From the NCBI RefSeq assembly GCF_030929595.1, contig NZ_JAVFVR010000001.1, forward strand, positions 930,001-994,000: 64,000 nucleotides of DNA. The letters are read 5' to 3'. The position numbers and the translations under genes are program-made. The stretch comes from Flavobacterium sp. LHD-85 (GTDB lineage: Bacteria; Bacteroidota; Bacteroidia; Flavobacteriales; Flavobacteriaceae). Under the pieces are notes generated by a model, which worked only from the letters and a program-made list of their open reading frames with translations, did no database searches and was not told the origin of the DNA. This document shows positions 24,027 through 32,384 of this stretch, piece by piece (position 1 is the stretch's first letter; each line of letters begins with the position of its first letter).

Positions 24027-25518
24027 AATAGCGTACTAAAATCTGGTTGTCTAAACGATTGATTTCGATTTGGTTCGAAATCATATCATTTGTAAAATAA
24101 TTGAAACGATCGAATTGATAATTGTAAAACTTCAACCCGTCTGCTTTTCGGTTTACGGAATTAAAAGTCGTTCCATAACCATTTATGGCAATTGTATAAC
24201 CCCATTCTCCAAAAGACGGAACGTACGCATGATATGCATCAACTTGCGGAAAAACCTGCATCACCGTTTTATTAATGCACCAAAAAGACTTTGGCGCAAA
24301 ATAAGGTGAAGTCGTTTGTATCACAAGCGCTGCATCTGGCTGTAAAATATTTTTTATGGTTTGATAAAAATTCAGCGAATACAATTTTCCCAAACTATAA
24401 TTGGACGGATCTGGAAAATCGATTATCGCAACATCATATTTCTCTTTATTGTTTTTCGCCCAAATATACGCGTCCGTATTGATTACGGTAACTTTAGGAT
24501 TATTTAACGAATTTTGATTGAAATTTGTCAATACCGCATTGGTTTTAAACAGCTTTGTCATTCCTTCGTCTAAATCTACCAAAGTCACTTTTTGAACGTC
24601 TTTGTATTTCAAGATTTCGCGAACTGCAAGACCATCTCCGCCACCCAAAACCAAAACGTTTTTTACGCTTTTAGCCATCGACATGGCAGGATGAACTAAA
24701 GCCTCGTGATAACGGTATTCGTCTGCAGAACTGAATTGTAGGTTATTATTCAAATAAAGCCTGTAATCGCTCTTATTGTGCGTTAAAACGATACGCTGAT
24801 AAGGTGTCGAATTGGTGTAAATGATATTTTCTCCGTACAATTTTCCTTCTGAATAGGCTAGAATATCATTCGAAAAAACAAAAACAACCAATAATAATAC
24901 AAAAGAGAAAACAGCTTTTGCTTTCAAAAAATAAACGCTTTTTAATTCTCTCTTCAGCAAAAAACACAAAACAATAGCAATACTTACATTAATCATTCCG
25001 AAGAAAAGAGAAGTTCCCATGATTCCTAATTTCGGAACTAAAACTAACGGAAATAAAATTGAAGCCAACAAAGCGCCAATATAATCAAAGGTAAAAACAT
25101 TCGAAACGAGGTCTTTAAACTCGACTCTGTCTTTTAAAATATTCATTAAAAGCGGAATCTCCAGTCCGACCAAAAATCCGGTTACGAAAACAAATAAATA
25201 TAAAATGAATTGAAAAGAGCCCACATTTTCAAAAAGCAGAAACAAAACTACAGAACTCAGACCTCCGATAAGTCCGACCAAAATTTCGATTTCTACAAAG
25301 GTGTTAAGCAGATTCTTATGAAAAAACTTTGAGAAAAAAGAGCCTATACCCATCGAAAACAGGTATACGCCAATAATAAATGAAAACTGCTTTACCGAAT
25401 CGCCCAATAAATAACTCGCCAAAGTTCCCGCAACCAATTCGTAAATTAGTCCGCAAGTAGCAATTATAAATACGGCAAAGAGTAAAAGAAATTCAAACCT
25501 AAGAAACTTTTTACCCAT
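23998..25518 (-). CDS. Membrane-anchored spermidine synthase-like aminopropyltransferase
   Basis: The 506-residue protein has about seven N-terminal transmembrane helices (to residue 215). Its C-terminal aminopropyltransferase/methyltransferase-fold domain has DEYRYHEALVHP at 266-277, GGGDG at 292-296, VDLDEGM and IDFPDPSNYSLGKLY. Soluble spermidine synthases transfer aminopropyl from decarboxylated AdoMet to putrescine; the membrane-fused form has an unknown acceptor. The ATG at 25518 is preferred over a GTG at 25530. It overlaps the DUF350 stop in ATGGGTAA, a typical coupling arrangement. Confidence 0.88.
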   Translation of the reverse strand: MGKKFLRFEFLLLFAVFIIATCGLIYELVAGTLASYLLGDSVKQFSFIIGVYLFSMGIGSFFSKFFHKNLLNTFVEIEILVGLIGGLSSVVLFLLFENVGSFQFILYLFVFVTGFLVGLEIPLLMNILKDRVEFKDLVSNVFTFDYIGALLASILFPLVLVPKLGIMGTSLFFGMINVSIAIVLCFLLKRELKSVYFLKAKAVFSFVLLLVVFVFSNDILAYSEGKLYGENIIYTNSTPYQRIVLTHNKSDYRLYLNNNLQFSSADEYRYHEALVHPAMSMAKSVKNVLVLGGGDGLAVREILKYKDVQKVTLVDLDEGMTKLFKTNAVLTNFNQNSLNNPKVTVINTDAYIWAKNNKEKYDVAIIDFPDPSNYSLGKLYSLNFYQTIKNILQPDAALVIQTTSPYFAPKSFWCINKTVMQVFPQVDAYHAYVPSFGEWGYTIAINGYGTTFNSVNRKADGLKFYNYQFDRFNYFTNDMISNQIEINRLDNQILVRYFDEEWGKLQ

Positions 25519-25726
25519 GAATTGCGGCACTAATAATCATGGAAATCCCGATGATAAATGCTGCCAAAACAATGGCAACAGCAACATTATTTTTTTCTAC
25601 AACTTCTTTCCAAGTATTTTCAGGAGTCAGTTTTTCGATAATGTAATACCCGATTAATAAAATAACAATTCCTAAAAAAGAATAAAGAATTGAGTTTACT
25701 ATAGGCTGTGCGTGCAATAATTCCAT
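25511..25726 (-). CDS. DUF350 small membrane protein
   Basis: The 71-residue protein has two hydrophobic helices (SILYSFLGIVILLIGYYII and VAVAIVLAAFIIGISMIISA) and matches DUF350, a small inner-membrane family. DUF350 genes often occur with spermidine synthase-like, AdoMet decarboxylase and DUF4178 genes, as here. The biochemical role is unknown. Its stop codon overlaps the next start by eight bases. Confidence 0.85.
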   Translation of the reverse strand: MELLHAQPIVNSILYSFLGIVILLIGYYIIEKLTPENTWKEVVEKNNVAVAIVLAAFIIGISMIISAAIHG

Positions 25727-25738
25727 ATTTGATAGTTT

Positions 25739-25924
25739 TTATTTGTGGTAAAAATGATTGTATGATGAACGGCTTCCGCTCGTTGTTGATTTATAATTTT
25801 CTGTCGATTCGCAATCGCAGATTCTATTTCCTGCAATCGTAAAATAAAGATAAACCCCAAAGCAACAGAATCCAATAAATAAGGATGTGATATTGTTGCG
25901 TATAAAATCGAAAATTCTTTCCAT
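25739..25924 (-). CDS. Small single-pass membrane protein of the polyamine-like operon
   Basis: The 61-residue product (MERIFDFIRNN start) has one hydrophobic helix (ITSLFIGFCCFGVYLYFTIA), then a CDC motif and a Ser/Thr/Tyr-rich tail. The start at 25924 lies just after the DUF4178 stop, while an upstream in-frame Met at 25966 would overlap that gene. I do not recognise a family. Its tight spacing with neighbours (5 and 12 bp) supports a real gene. Confidence 0.68.
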   Translation of the reverse strand: MERIFDFIRNNITSLFIGFCCFGVYLYFTIAGNRICDCESTENYKSTTSGSRSSYNHFYHK

Positions 25925-25929
25925 AATGT

Positions 25930-27159
25930 TTAATCTTGGTAGCGAGAATATGAGCTGTCTGCCCATCTATCTCTTTCAAAACTCATTTTAAAAAATCGTA
26001 TTATAAAATAAATGGCAACCATACCGATAATAACCAGCCAAACATTTCTGCTAGAAGATTGGTTCCAGATCACATTCACACGCATTTCAGCATTATTAAC
26101 ATCTTCTGGGGCTTTCATTGGCGTAATTAAAAGATGATATTTACCCGCTTTTACACCACAAATATTAAACTTCTCGGACTGGCTTCCTTCTATCCAGGAC
26201 TCCCCTTCCGAATAACCATGATAATATTCTATGTCTTTATTTGCATAAATTTCATCACCGTTATCTTCGTTTATCAGGGCAATATTTAGATTTGCCCACG
26301 AATTATCAACATCTGAAGAAACCTTGATTGTCATTGGAGCCGATCCTCCCTTTAAAACAAAAGCTTCGCTAGTTATTTCTTTATTGTCAAATTCACTAAA
26401 TCGTATTGATTTTGAAAAAACATTTTGTTCTGGCTGGTCTCTATAAATTAACCAATTTGAAATAATAATTAATAAAGCGATAAAACAGAAAATAATTGCC
26501 GTATTTCTAAGATCAAACATCGAAGGCTGAATAATGTTTACACCAAACTTATATGGCAGAAAAACTTTCTTAAATGCTTTTCTAATATCTTCTTTTTTAA
26601 TGTATTCGCCATAAAATGCTGTGTCGACCTTATGCAAAGATTCAATAGAAATCATATAAGGTGGTCTTATATACTCAACGACATGAATTATGGTATTCTG
26701 CGGAAGTTCGAAATCAAAAAAACCTTCTGCATTAATGATTTGGGTATTCGAATAATCATAAATATCGTAATCCTTCCCATCATGTTCTAAAACCAAAGGA
26801 TGCGACTTAACATTAAAAGTCTCTTCCATTTCAGTTAATAAAATCCAATGACCTTGCGAAAGCGAAAGATAAATAAACTCCTTTTTATCATTTTGAAGAA
26901 TAAACTCTGTCCATTTATAACTTTGAGCGCTTTTAAACAAGATTCCAGTTACCTTATAATTGCTGCCTTTTAGAAATCCGATATCGCCAATTGCTAACGG
27001 AGCATCATTCTCTTCAGATTTATATTTATTTTTTCTTCTAAACTTTCCCTCATCATCTCGCGCATATAAACTATGGCACTTTGGGCAAACAAAATTGATA
27101 ACTTCAAAACCAACCTCTAATTCGGTTTCTGTATTACAATCGTAACAAGGAATCTTCAT
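25930..27159 (-). CDS. DUF4178 protein with zinc ribbon and two membrane segments
   Basis: The 409-residue protein begins with a zinc-ribbon-like CYDCNTE and CPKCHSLYARD pair. A DUF4178 beta-rich domain follows (LAIGDIGFLKGSNYKVTG to LSLSQGHWILLTEMEE), with a probable second related unit, a transmembrane helix near residues 225-243, an exposed beta domain and a C-terminal helix (VWLVIIGMVAIYFIIRFF). DUF4178 is known mainly from operons with DUF350 and polyamine-type enzymes, as here. No enzyme activity is assigned. It starts 3 bp after the AdoMet decarboxylase stop. Confidence 0.85.
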   Translation of the reverse strand: MKIPCYDCNTETELEVGFEVINFVCPKCHSLYARDDEGKFRRKNKYKSEENDAPLAIGDIGFLKGSNYKVTGILFKSAQSYKWTEFILQNDKKEFIYLSLSQGHWILLTEMEETFNVKSHPLVLEHDGKDYDIYDYSNTQIINAEGFFDFELPQNTIIHVVEYIRPPYMISIESLHKVDTAFYGEYIKKEDIRKAFKKVFLPYKFGVNIIQPSMFDLRNTAIIFCFIALLIIISNWLIYRDQPEQNVFSKSIRFSEFDNKEITSEAFVLKGGSAPMTIKVSSDVDNSWANLNIALINEDNGDEIYANKDIEYYHGYSEGESWIEGSQSEKFNICGVKAGKYHLLITPMKAPEDVNNAEMRVNVIWNQSSSRNVWLVIIGMVAIYFIIRFFKMSFERDRWADSSYSRYQD

Positions 27160-27162
27160 ATC

Positions 27163-27525
27163 TTATCGGTTAATTTCAAAATCTTTAATAATTTCTGCAT
27201 CAAAATAGGCAATATAATCGGCCATAACAGCTCGTACTTTATGCGAGTTATCCTGAAGATAATTGCACAAATAGACATCCAAAGTCAACTGATTGTATTC
27301 TGGCCAAGTGTGTATACAAATATGTGATTCTTTCAGGCAATACGAGATTGTAAAACTTTCATTCTCGAAGTCATGCACTACGACTCCAACTTTCTCAAGT
27401 TCATATTTTTCTAAAATGGAATTGGTAACTGCAACAAAGCCTTTGCTGTTGGTAAGCTTAGAAATTTCGTCGACATGTAGAGTAACCAGTTTATGCAATC
27501 CTGGCGAATAAGGAGGTAAATCCAT
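27163..27525 (-). CDS. speH: S-adenosylmethionine decarboxylase, prokaryotic type
   Basis: The 120-residue proenzyme has the self-cleavage site LKESHICIHTWPE, with processing expected between Glu66 and Ser67 to form the pyruvoyl cofactor, and is of normal length for the bacterial form. It makes decarboxylated AdoMet, the aminopropyl donor. It is first in a seven-gene operon whose third-from-last product is an aminopropyltransferase-like membrane protein, so donor synthesis and use are encoded together. A serine or threonine replaced by Cys70 next to the site is the only visible variation. Confidence 0.93.
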   Translation of the reverse strand: MDLPPYSPGLHKLVTLHVDEISKLTNSKGFVAVTNSILEKYELEKVGVVVHDFENESFTISYCLKESHICIHTWPEYNQLTLDVYLCNYLQDNSHKVRAVMADYIAYFDAEIIKDFEINR

Positions 27526-27640
27526 TAAGTTATTTATATTACACAGGAGCCAAATATATAATATTTCTAGAATAAAATAATGCGGGAAACTGTATTTTAA
27601 AAATAACTTTTTAGGACTATGTGTTTATGATTTTTTCGTT

Positions 27641-28432
27641 TTATTTGCATACCAAACATTCCTGTGTCTGCTGATAAGAATTGCACCAGCTTGATTTTTT
27701 TACAATATAAGCCGTTTTGTTTATTTGCCTTCTTGCTTCTAGCAATTGGTTTTGAGCTTCTGCTTTTGAGGTGTACCCCATAAGGACTGTTCTAAAAGAA
27801 TTGCCTTTTTTTATGATGGTAGAATTTTGATTTATTTTAACTGCTTTTTTAAGTTCATCATCTGCATCTTCGATTTTTGGATCTCCTCCTGCAATTATAA
27901 ACCATTCTAACCCTGGCTCTGTGCTTGATAAAGGAGTTTCGAATAATTCTATTTTTTTCTGACTCTCTTCTATTTTCTTCATTTGCGCCCTAGTCGGATT
28001 TGTAAGAGTATCACTTTTTATATTTTCCTGAGCTTTTAAATAATCGTCATATTCTTTTTTGACTTCATTGTAGTAATTAGTCCATGATCTTTTCATATCG
28101 CCACTTGGAGCTACAACTGATAAATATTTGGCAAGCTGTAATCGTACAAGCGGATCTTTCTGCTCTTTTACATCATTTACATATTTATCAAAATATTCGA
28201 GTTCTTTAATATCCTGGTCTCTTTCTTTAAACAAATCACTAACTATCAAAGTGACTGTGCTTATTGCAAGAGAAACTACAACCCATTTAAAATAGTCGAT
28301 AAACTTATCCAGATTTTCTTGTCCTAATTCTCCTTTTTTAATCAATCTGTATAAAAATATTAAAGAGAATAAGCCAATAAAAACAATAAAGAGATAAAGC
28401 CAAAACGAAACAGTTCCTGTATTTGATAACAT
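27641..28432 (-). CDS. Membrane protein with SPOR-like C-terminal domain
   Basis: The 263-residue protein has two N-terminal hydrophobic helices (about 9-30 and 46-65), a charged helical region with coiled-coil character (95-160) and a C-terminal domain (EWFIIAGGDPKIEDADDELK to INKTAYIVKKSSW) that resembles SPOR domains, which bind denuded peptidoglycan. A short tail holds three cysteines (WCNSYQQTQECLVCK), which is unusual. It stands alone between the polyamine-like operon and tRNA-Ser. A cell-envelope role is possible; family assignment is tentative. Confidence 0.65.
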   Translation of the reverse strand: MLSNTGTVSFWLYLFIVFIGLFSLIFLYRLIKKGELGQENLDKFIDYFKWVVVSLAISTVTLIVSDLFKERDQDIKELEYFDKYVNDVKEQKDPLVRLQLAKYLSVVAPSGDMKRSWTNYYNEVKKEYDDYLKAQENIKSDTLTNPTRAQMKKIEESQKKIELFETPLSSTEPGLEWFIIAGGDPKIEDADDELKKAVKINQNSTIIKKGNSFRTVLMGYTSKAEAQNQLLEARRQINKTAYIVKKSSWCNSYQQTQECLVCK

Positions 28433-28569
28433 GACTTAAGCATTTAAAATGTTTACAAAAAAATAAAACTCAAAACACTGAAAAACAATGCAATATAAAA
28501 ACAAAACCTAAAAGAACATCCCGTAATTTCACCCTTTTTTATACAGGAAAAACCATGGTAAAAACAAAA

Positions 28570-28604
28570 ATCCCGCAACTTCATCGAAAATGAAATTGCG
28601 GGAT
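28570..28604 (-). terminator. Terminator of tRNA-Ser
   Basis: ATCCCGCAACTTCA (28570-28583) pairs perfectly with TGAAATTGCGGGAT (28591-28604), apart from an opposed C/A near the loop side. An A-rich run on the left gives a T-run on the minus strand just after the tRNA. Confidence 0.85.
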
Positions 28605-28612
28605 TAGTTTCG

Positions 28613-28699
28613 CAGAGAAGAAGGGATTCGAACCCTCGATACAGTTACCCATATACTAGCTTTCCAGGCTAGCTCCTTAAACCACTCGGACACCTCTCT
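28613..28699 (-). tRNA. tRNA-Ser (anticodon GGA)
   Basis: The minus strand reads as an 87-nt class II tRNA. The acceptor AGAGAGG pairs with CTTCTCT, the D-arm holds GTCCGAGTGG, the anticodon loop is CTGGAAA with anticodon GGA, a long variable arm follows, and the T-loop is GGTTCGAATCC. The long variable arm and GGA anticodon identify serine (UCC/UCU codons). CCA is not encoded. A strong terminator follows. Confidence 0.95.
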
Positions 28700-28747
28700 A
28701 TTTTGGTCTGCAAATAACACAAAAAAAATTGAGTTTAGAAAGTAAAA

Positions 28748-29629
28748 TTAAGATTCGTTTATACTTTTTCGAAATTCTTCCATAAACAATTTAACTGCCT
28801 TCTTCTGGTAACTGCCAATTGTCAGCATAAATGAGTCGCGTTTGGTCACCACTCCAGTAATCTGAATGGCTTTAAGACTATGCTCCCAACCTTTCAACGC
28901 TTTTTCGGCCACGATAGTTGCCCAATCGCTGTTTTCTACCATTTGCAATAGCGCATGAATCGAGTTTAATTCTATAGAAATCTTCGGACTCATATTGTGT
29001 TTTGCAAACAGCAATTCAACATATTCTCTAGAATTGGAACCTTTCCCTGGAAGAATCAGCGGAACTTCTTCTATTTTTTTAAACGGTATTTTCTCTAATT
29101 CAGCCAAAGAATGCGATTTTGAAACCGCCATAACCATGTTTGAAGTAAACAAAGGCACTTTCTGAATTGGAGGGCCAATTTCATGTGATGAAATAACCAG
29201 AACCAAATCCAATTCATTATTAATCAGTTTTTGTTCTAAGGCTTCTGTAGTACCGTATTCTACAATTATTCTTAAATTCAGATATCTTTTGGCGAATGCA
29301 TTTACAACGGGCAGAATCAATAATCCGAAAATATAAGTTACGCCAATTCGGAGTTCGCCGCCAATCATTTCGTTTAAATCTTCAATGGCCTGTTTTCCAT
29401 TTTCTACATTTTCGACTACTTTTTTAGCATGAATTAGAAAAACAGCACCCGCTTCTGTCAATTGCACTTTTTTTCCGATTCGCTTAAACAATGGCATTCC
29501 GAGTTCTTCTTCGAGCTTTTTAATTTGCTGCGAAAGCCCCGATTGCGTTACAAAACACAATTCGGCTGCCTTTGTAAAGTGCAAAACCTCAGCCGTTTTA
29601 ATAAAATATTGCAATTGATAGATTTCCAT
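28748..29629 (-). CDS. LysR-family transcriptional regulator
   Basis: The 293-residue protein has an N-terminal winged helix-turn-helix (MEIYQLQYFIKTAEVLHFTK, then QSGLSQQIKKLEEELGMPLF) and a LysR substrate-binding domain from about residue 90. It is divergently transcribed from an MFS exporter gene with a 187-bp shared region, the usual arrangement for a LysR protein that controls its neighbour. The effector is unknown. Length and domains are intact. Confidence 0.92.
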   Translation of the reverse strand: MEIYQLQYFIKTAEVLHFTKAAELCFVTQSGLSQQIKKLEEELGMPLFKRIGKKVQLTEAGAVFLIHAKKVVENVENGKQAIEDLNEMIGGELRIGVTYIFGLLILPVVNAFAKRYLNLRIIVEYGTTEALEQKLINNELDLVLVISSHEIGPPIQKVPLFTSNMVMAVSKSHSLAELEKIPFKKIEEVPLILPGKGSNSREYVELLFAKHNMSPKISIELNSIHALLQMVENSDWATIVAEKALKGWEHSLKAIQITGVVTKRDSFMLTIGSYQKKAVKLFMEEFRKSINES

Positions 29630-29711
29630 ATTGATAAGTTTTACTACTTACTATAAGTAAAATTATTAATTTTTCTAATGAAATCATAATCCCGACCTTT
29701 GTATCAAATAA

Positions 29712-29780
29712 TTAATACCGATTATATATTCAATATAGTGTAATAAAAATTAGACTATTTTCATACTATATCGGCATTAT
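29712..29780. promoter_or_regulatory. Possible LysR operator in the divergent region
   Basis: TTAATACCGATTATAT (29712-29727) and ACTATATCGGCATTAT (29765-29780) are imperfect inverted copies of one another, sharing CCGAT and ATAT steps. They lie in the gap between the LysR and MFS genes. The fit is partial. Confidence 0.4.
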
Positions 29781-29816
29781 ACCAGAACTTCTCGGTAATA
29801 TAATAAGTATAAGATC

Positions 29817-31058
29817 ATGTTTAAAGCCTTAAAATCAAGAAATTTCAAGTTATTCTTTTACGGACAATCTGTTTCGGTTATCGGAACTTGGATGCAGAAA
29901 ACCGCCGTAAGCTGGATGGTTTACAGTATAACAGGATCGGTCTTTTTATTGGGTTTAGCCACTTTTTTAAGTATGATTCCGTCTTTGTTTCTAGCACCTC
30001 TTGCAGGAAGTATTATTGGACGTTATGACAGACATAAAACTATTTTGTTTTTACAATCTCTCGCTATGCTTCAAGCGGGAACTTTAGCATTGCTCATTTA
30101 TCTTAAAATCTATAACATCAATTTTATTCTGGCTTTGAGCTTAATTCAAGGAATTATAAATGCTTTTGATATGACTTGCCGCCAGACCATGATGATTGAT
30201 ATTGTCGATAATAAAGAAGATCTTCCAAACGCAGTCGCACTTAACTCAACCATGAACAATTTTGCCCGAATTGCAGGTCCTGCACTTGCTGGAATCATTC
30301 TGCATCAATATGGAGAAGATATCTGTTTTATTGGGAATTTTGTGAGCTACGTGCCTGTTTTGATTTCGCTAATGATGATGAAAATCACGCCTCATATCAA
30401 AGCCGAAAACAAGCTTAAAATGTTGGACGATCTTATTGAAGGACTTGATTATGTAAAAAAAGAAACTGAAATGGCAAGAATGCTTTTAATGTTGACTTGC
30501 AGCAGTTTATTCGTAATTTCTTTTAATACATTAATGCCCGTTTTTGCAAAAGATATTTTTAACGGAAATGCCGAAACTTTCAGTTGGTTTGAAAGCGCTG
30601 CCGGAATTGGTTCTGTTATATCTGCAATCTATTTAGCCAATTTAAAATCGGCTGAGAATATGGGAAAACTAATGATCGCTGCCAGCTTACTGTTAGGATT
30701 TAGCATTATTATTCTAGCCATTTCAAGCAGTATTACAATTGCTTTAATCTGTATGACTTTGAGCGGAATCGGAATGATGGGACAAACTTCATCAATCAAC
30801 ATTTATATTCAGACACACAGTATTGTAAGCATGCGTTCTAGAAGCATCAGTTATTATATGATGGCATATCAGGGAATGATTCCTGTGGGAAGTTTGATTA
30901 TTGGTTATGTTTCTCATTCGCTTGGCGTAAGAACTACCGTTGCTATTCAAGGAATTATCTGTATTCTTTCCGTTATTGTTTATGTGTATTACAAAAAACA
31001 TAAAGCAGAAGATGAATTGGAGACTTGTCCTGTTACTTATAAAAATTCTAAGTTTTAA
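29817..31058 (+). CDS. MFS exporter of the EntS-like (MFS_3) group
   Basis: The 413-residue protein has about twelve transmembrane helices and begins LKSRNFKLFFYGQSVSVIGTWMQ, a start typical of the group that includes enterobactin exporter EntS and other efflux proteins. The loop GRYDRHKTILFLQ matches the MFS cytoplasmic motif. It probably exports a small molecule across the inner membrane under control of the divergent LysR gene. The substrate cannot be read from sequence. Confidence 0.87.
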   Translation: MFKALKSRNFKLFFYGQSVSVIGTWMQKTAVSWMVYSITGSVFLLGLATFLSMIPSLFLAPLAGSIIGRYDRHKTILFLQSLAMLQAGTLALLIYLKIYNINFILALSLIQGIINAFDMTCRQTMMIDIVDNKEDLPNAVALNSTMNNFARIAGPALAGIILHQYGEDICFIGNFVSYVPVLISLMMMKITPHIKAENKLKMLDDLIEGLDYVKKETEMARMLLMLTCSSLFVISFNTLMPVFAKDIFNGNAETFSWFESAAGIGSVISAIYLANLKSAENMGKLMIAASLLLGFSIIILAISSSITIALICMTLSGIGMMGQTSSINIYIQTHSIVSMRSRSISYYMMAYQGMIPVGSLIIGYVSHSLGVRTTVAIQGIICILSVIVYVYYKKHKAEDELETCPVTYKNSKF

Positions 31059-31355
31059 ATCAAAAGAAAACATTCCATCGAAATGTCTGGTTGTTAGAAT
31101 TAGATTTGAATTAGGATTATACGTTCCGTAGGAATGTTTGATTAACGAGACGGATTTTTTTATTGTCGCAAAAAAAAACAGACGTCCCTACAGGACACAA
31201 TCCAAAATGATAATTTTTTTTTCTAGCGATGAAATATGCCTATGGAATATGCCCGCTGTGATAAATTTTCAATTTTGTCAAAGTTGTAAACTTTGACAAA
31301 GTTCTTTACCACGAAGCATTGGAATTTGGAATTTTTAAAATATTGTAATTTAAAT
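31059..31355. repeat. Repeat-bearing intergenic region between MFS and asparaginase genes
   Basis: The convergent gap carries ACATTCCATCG and CGTTCCGTAGGAATGTTTG words that pair with each other, a GACGTCCCTACAGGAC stretch, and a CTTTGTCAAAG-family hairpin (TTGTCAAAGTT with AACTTTGACAA at about 31275-31299). No gene was seen. Confidence 0.6.
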
Positions 31356-32384
31356 TTAAGATATTTCCCCTCGAAGCGCCGTCTCAAAAATATCTTTAAA
31401 CTCGTTTTGCGGAATATTATGCCCAAGCAAATACATTAATTTGGTAATGGCTGCTTCAGTAGTAATGTCTTTTCCTGAGATAACTCCAAGCGATTTCAAA
31501 GCTGTGCTGGTTTCGTATTGTCCCATGTTTACACTTCCGCCAGAACATTGGGTTACGTTTACGATATGCATTCCAGATTTGATCGCATTTTCTATTAAGC
31601 TGATAAACCAATCCTCTGTTGGAGCATTTCCAGAACCGTAAGTTTCCAGAATAATTCCTCTTAAACCTTTAGTTGCCAAAATTGAAGCCAAAACAATTTC
31701 GCTCATTCCTGGGAACATTTTGATGATCGCAACGTGATTGTCTAAATTCTTATGAACAATCAGTTTTGCATCTTTATTTTTTGGAAGAAATAAATGTCTG
31801 TTTAGTTTCAAATGAACACCAGATTCTACCAATTCAGGATAATTTGGCGCTGTAAAAGCTCTAAAATGTTCTGCGTTTACTTTAGAGGTTCTGTTTCCGC
31901 GATACAATTTGTATTCAAAATACAAACAAACTTCATTAATAACAGGTTTTCCATCTTCTAAAAGTGAAGCAATCTGGATCGCTGTAATCAGGTTTTCTTT
32001 TGCATCAGTACGCAAATCTCCAATTGGCAATTGCGAACCAGTAAAAACAACAGGTTTTGCCAAATTCTCCAACATAAAACTCAATGCTGATGCTGAATAC
32101 GACATGGTATCTGATCCGTGAAGGACAACAAATCCGTCGTAAGCGTTGTAATTTTCCTCGATAATAGTGGCTATTTTTGTCCACATTTCGGGATTCATAT
32201 TTGAAGAATCGATTGGGTGTTCGAACGAAATTGATTCGATCTCGCAATCCAATTGTTTGATTTCGGGAATCTTTTGTATTAGTTTACCAAAATTGAAGGC
32301 TTTCAGTGCCCCAGTTTCAAAATCTTTGCTCATACCGATCGTCCCTCCGGTATAAACCAATAATATTTTTGCTTTAGATGACAT
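31356..32384 (-). CDS. ansA: Type I L-asparaginase
   Basis: The 342-residue protein has the N-terminal active-site motif VYTGGTIGM and the second motif VVLHGSDTMSYSASALSF, with the conserved Lys in DLRTDAKEN. No signal peptide is present, so it is the cytoplasmic type I enzyme that converts asparagine to aspartate and ammonia. Its start overlaps the end of the acyltransferase gene by 11 bp, so the two are coupled in a tatD-acyltransferase-asparaginase unit. Confidence 0.94.
   Translation of the reverse strand: MSSKAKILLVYTGGTIGMSKDFETGALKAFNFGKLIQKIPEIKQLDCEIESISFEHPIDSSNMNPEMWTKIATIIEENYNAYDGFVVLHGSDTMSYSASALSFMLENLAKPVVFTGSQLPIGDLRTDAKENLITAIQIASLLEDGKPVINEVCLYFEYKLYRGNRTSKVNAEHFRAFTAPNYPELVESGVHLKLNRHLFLPKNKDAKLIVHKNLDNHVAIIKMFPGMSEIVLASILATKGLRGIILETYGSGNAPTEDWFISLIENAIKSGMHIVNVTQCSGGSVNMGQYETSTALKSLGVISGKDITTEAAITKLMYLLGHNIPQNEFKDIFETALRGEIS

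Noticed and set aside
28613..28699. tRNA-Ser as an integration site
   Set aside because: No duplicated tRNA end, integrase or foreign gene block was found on either side.
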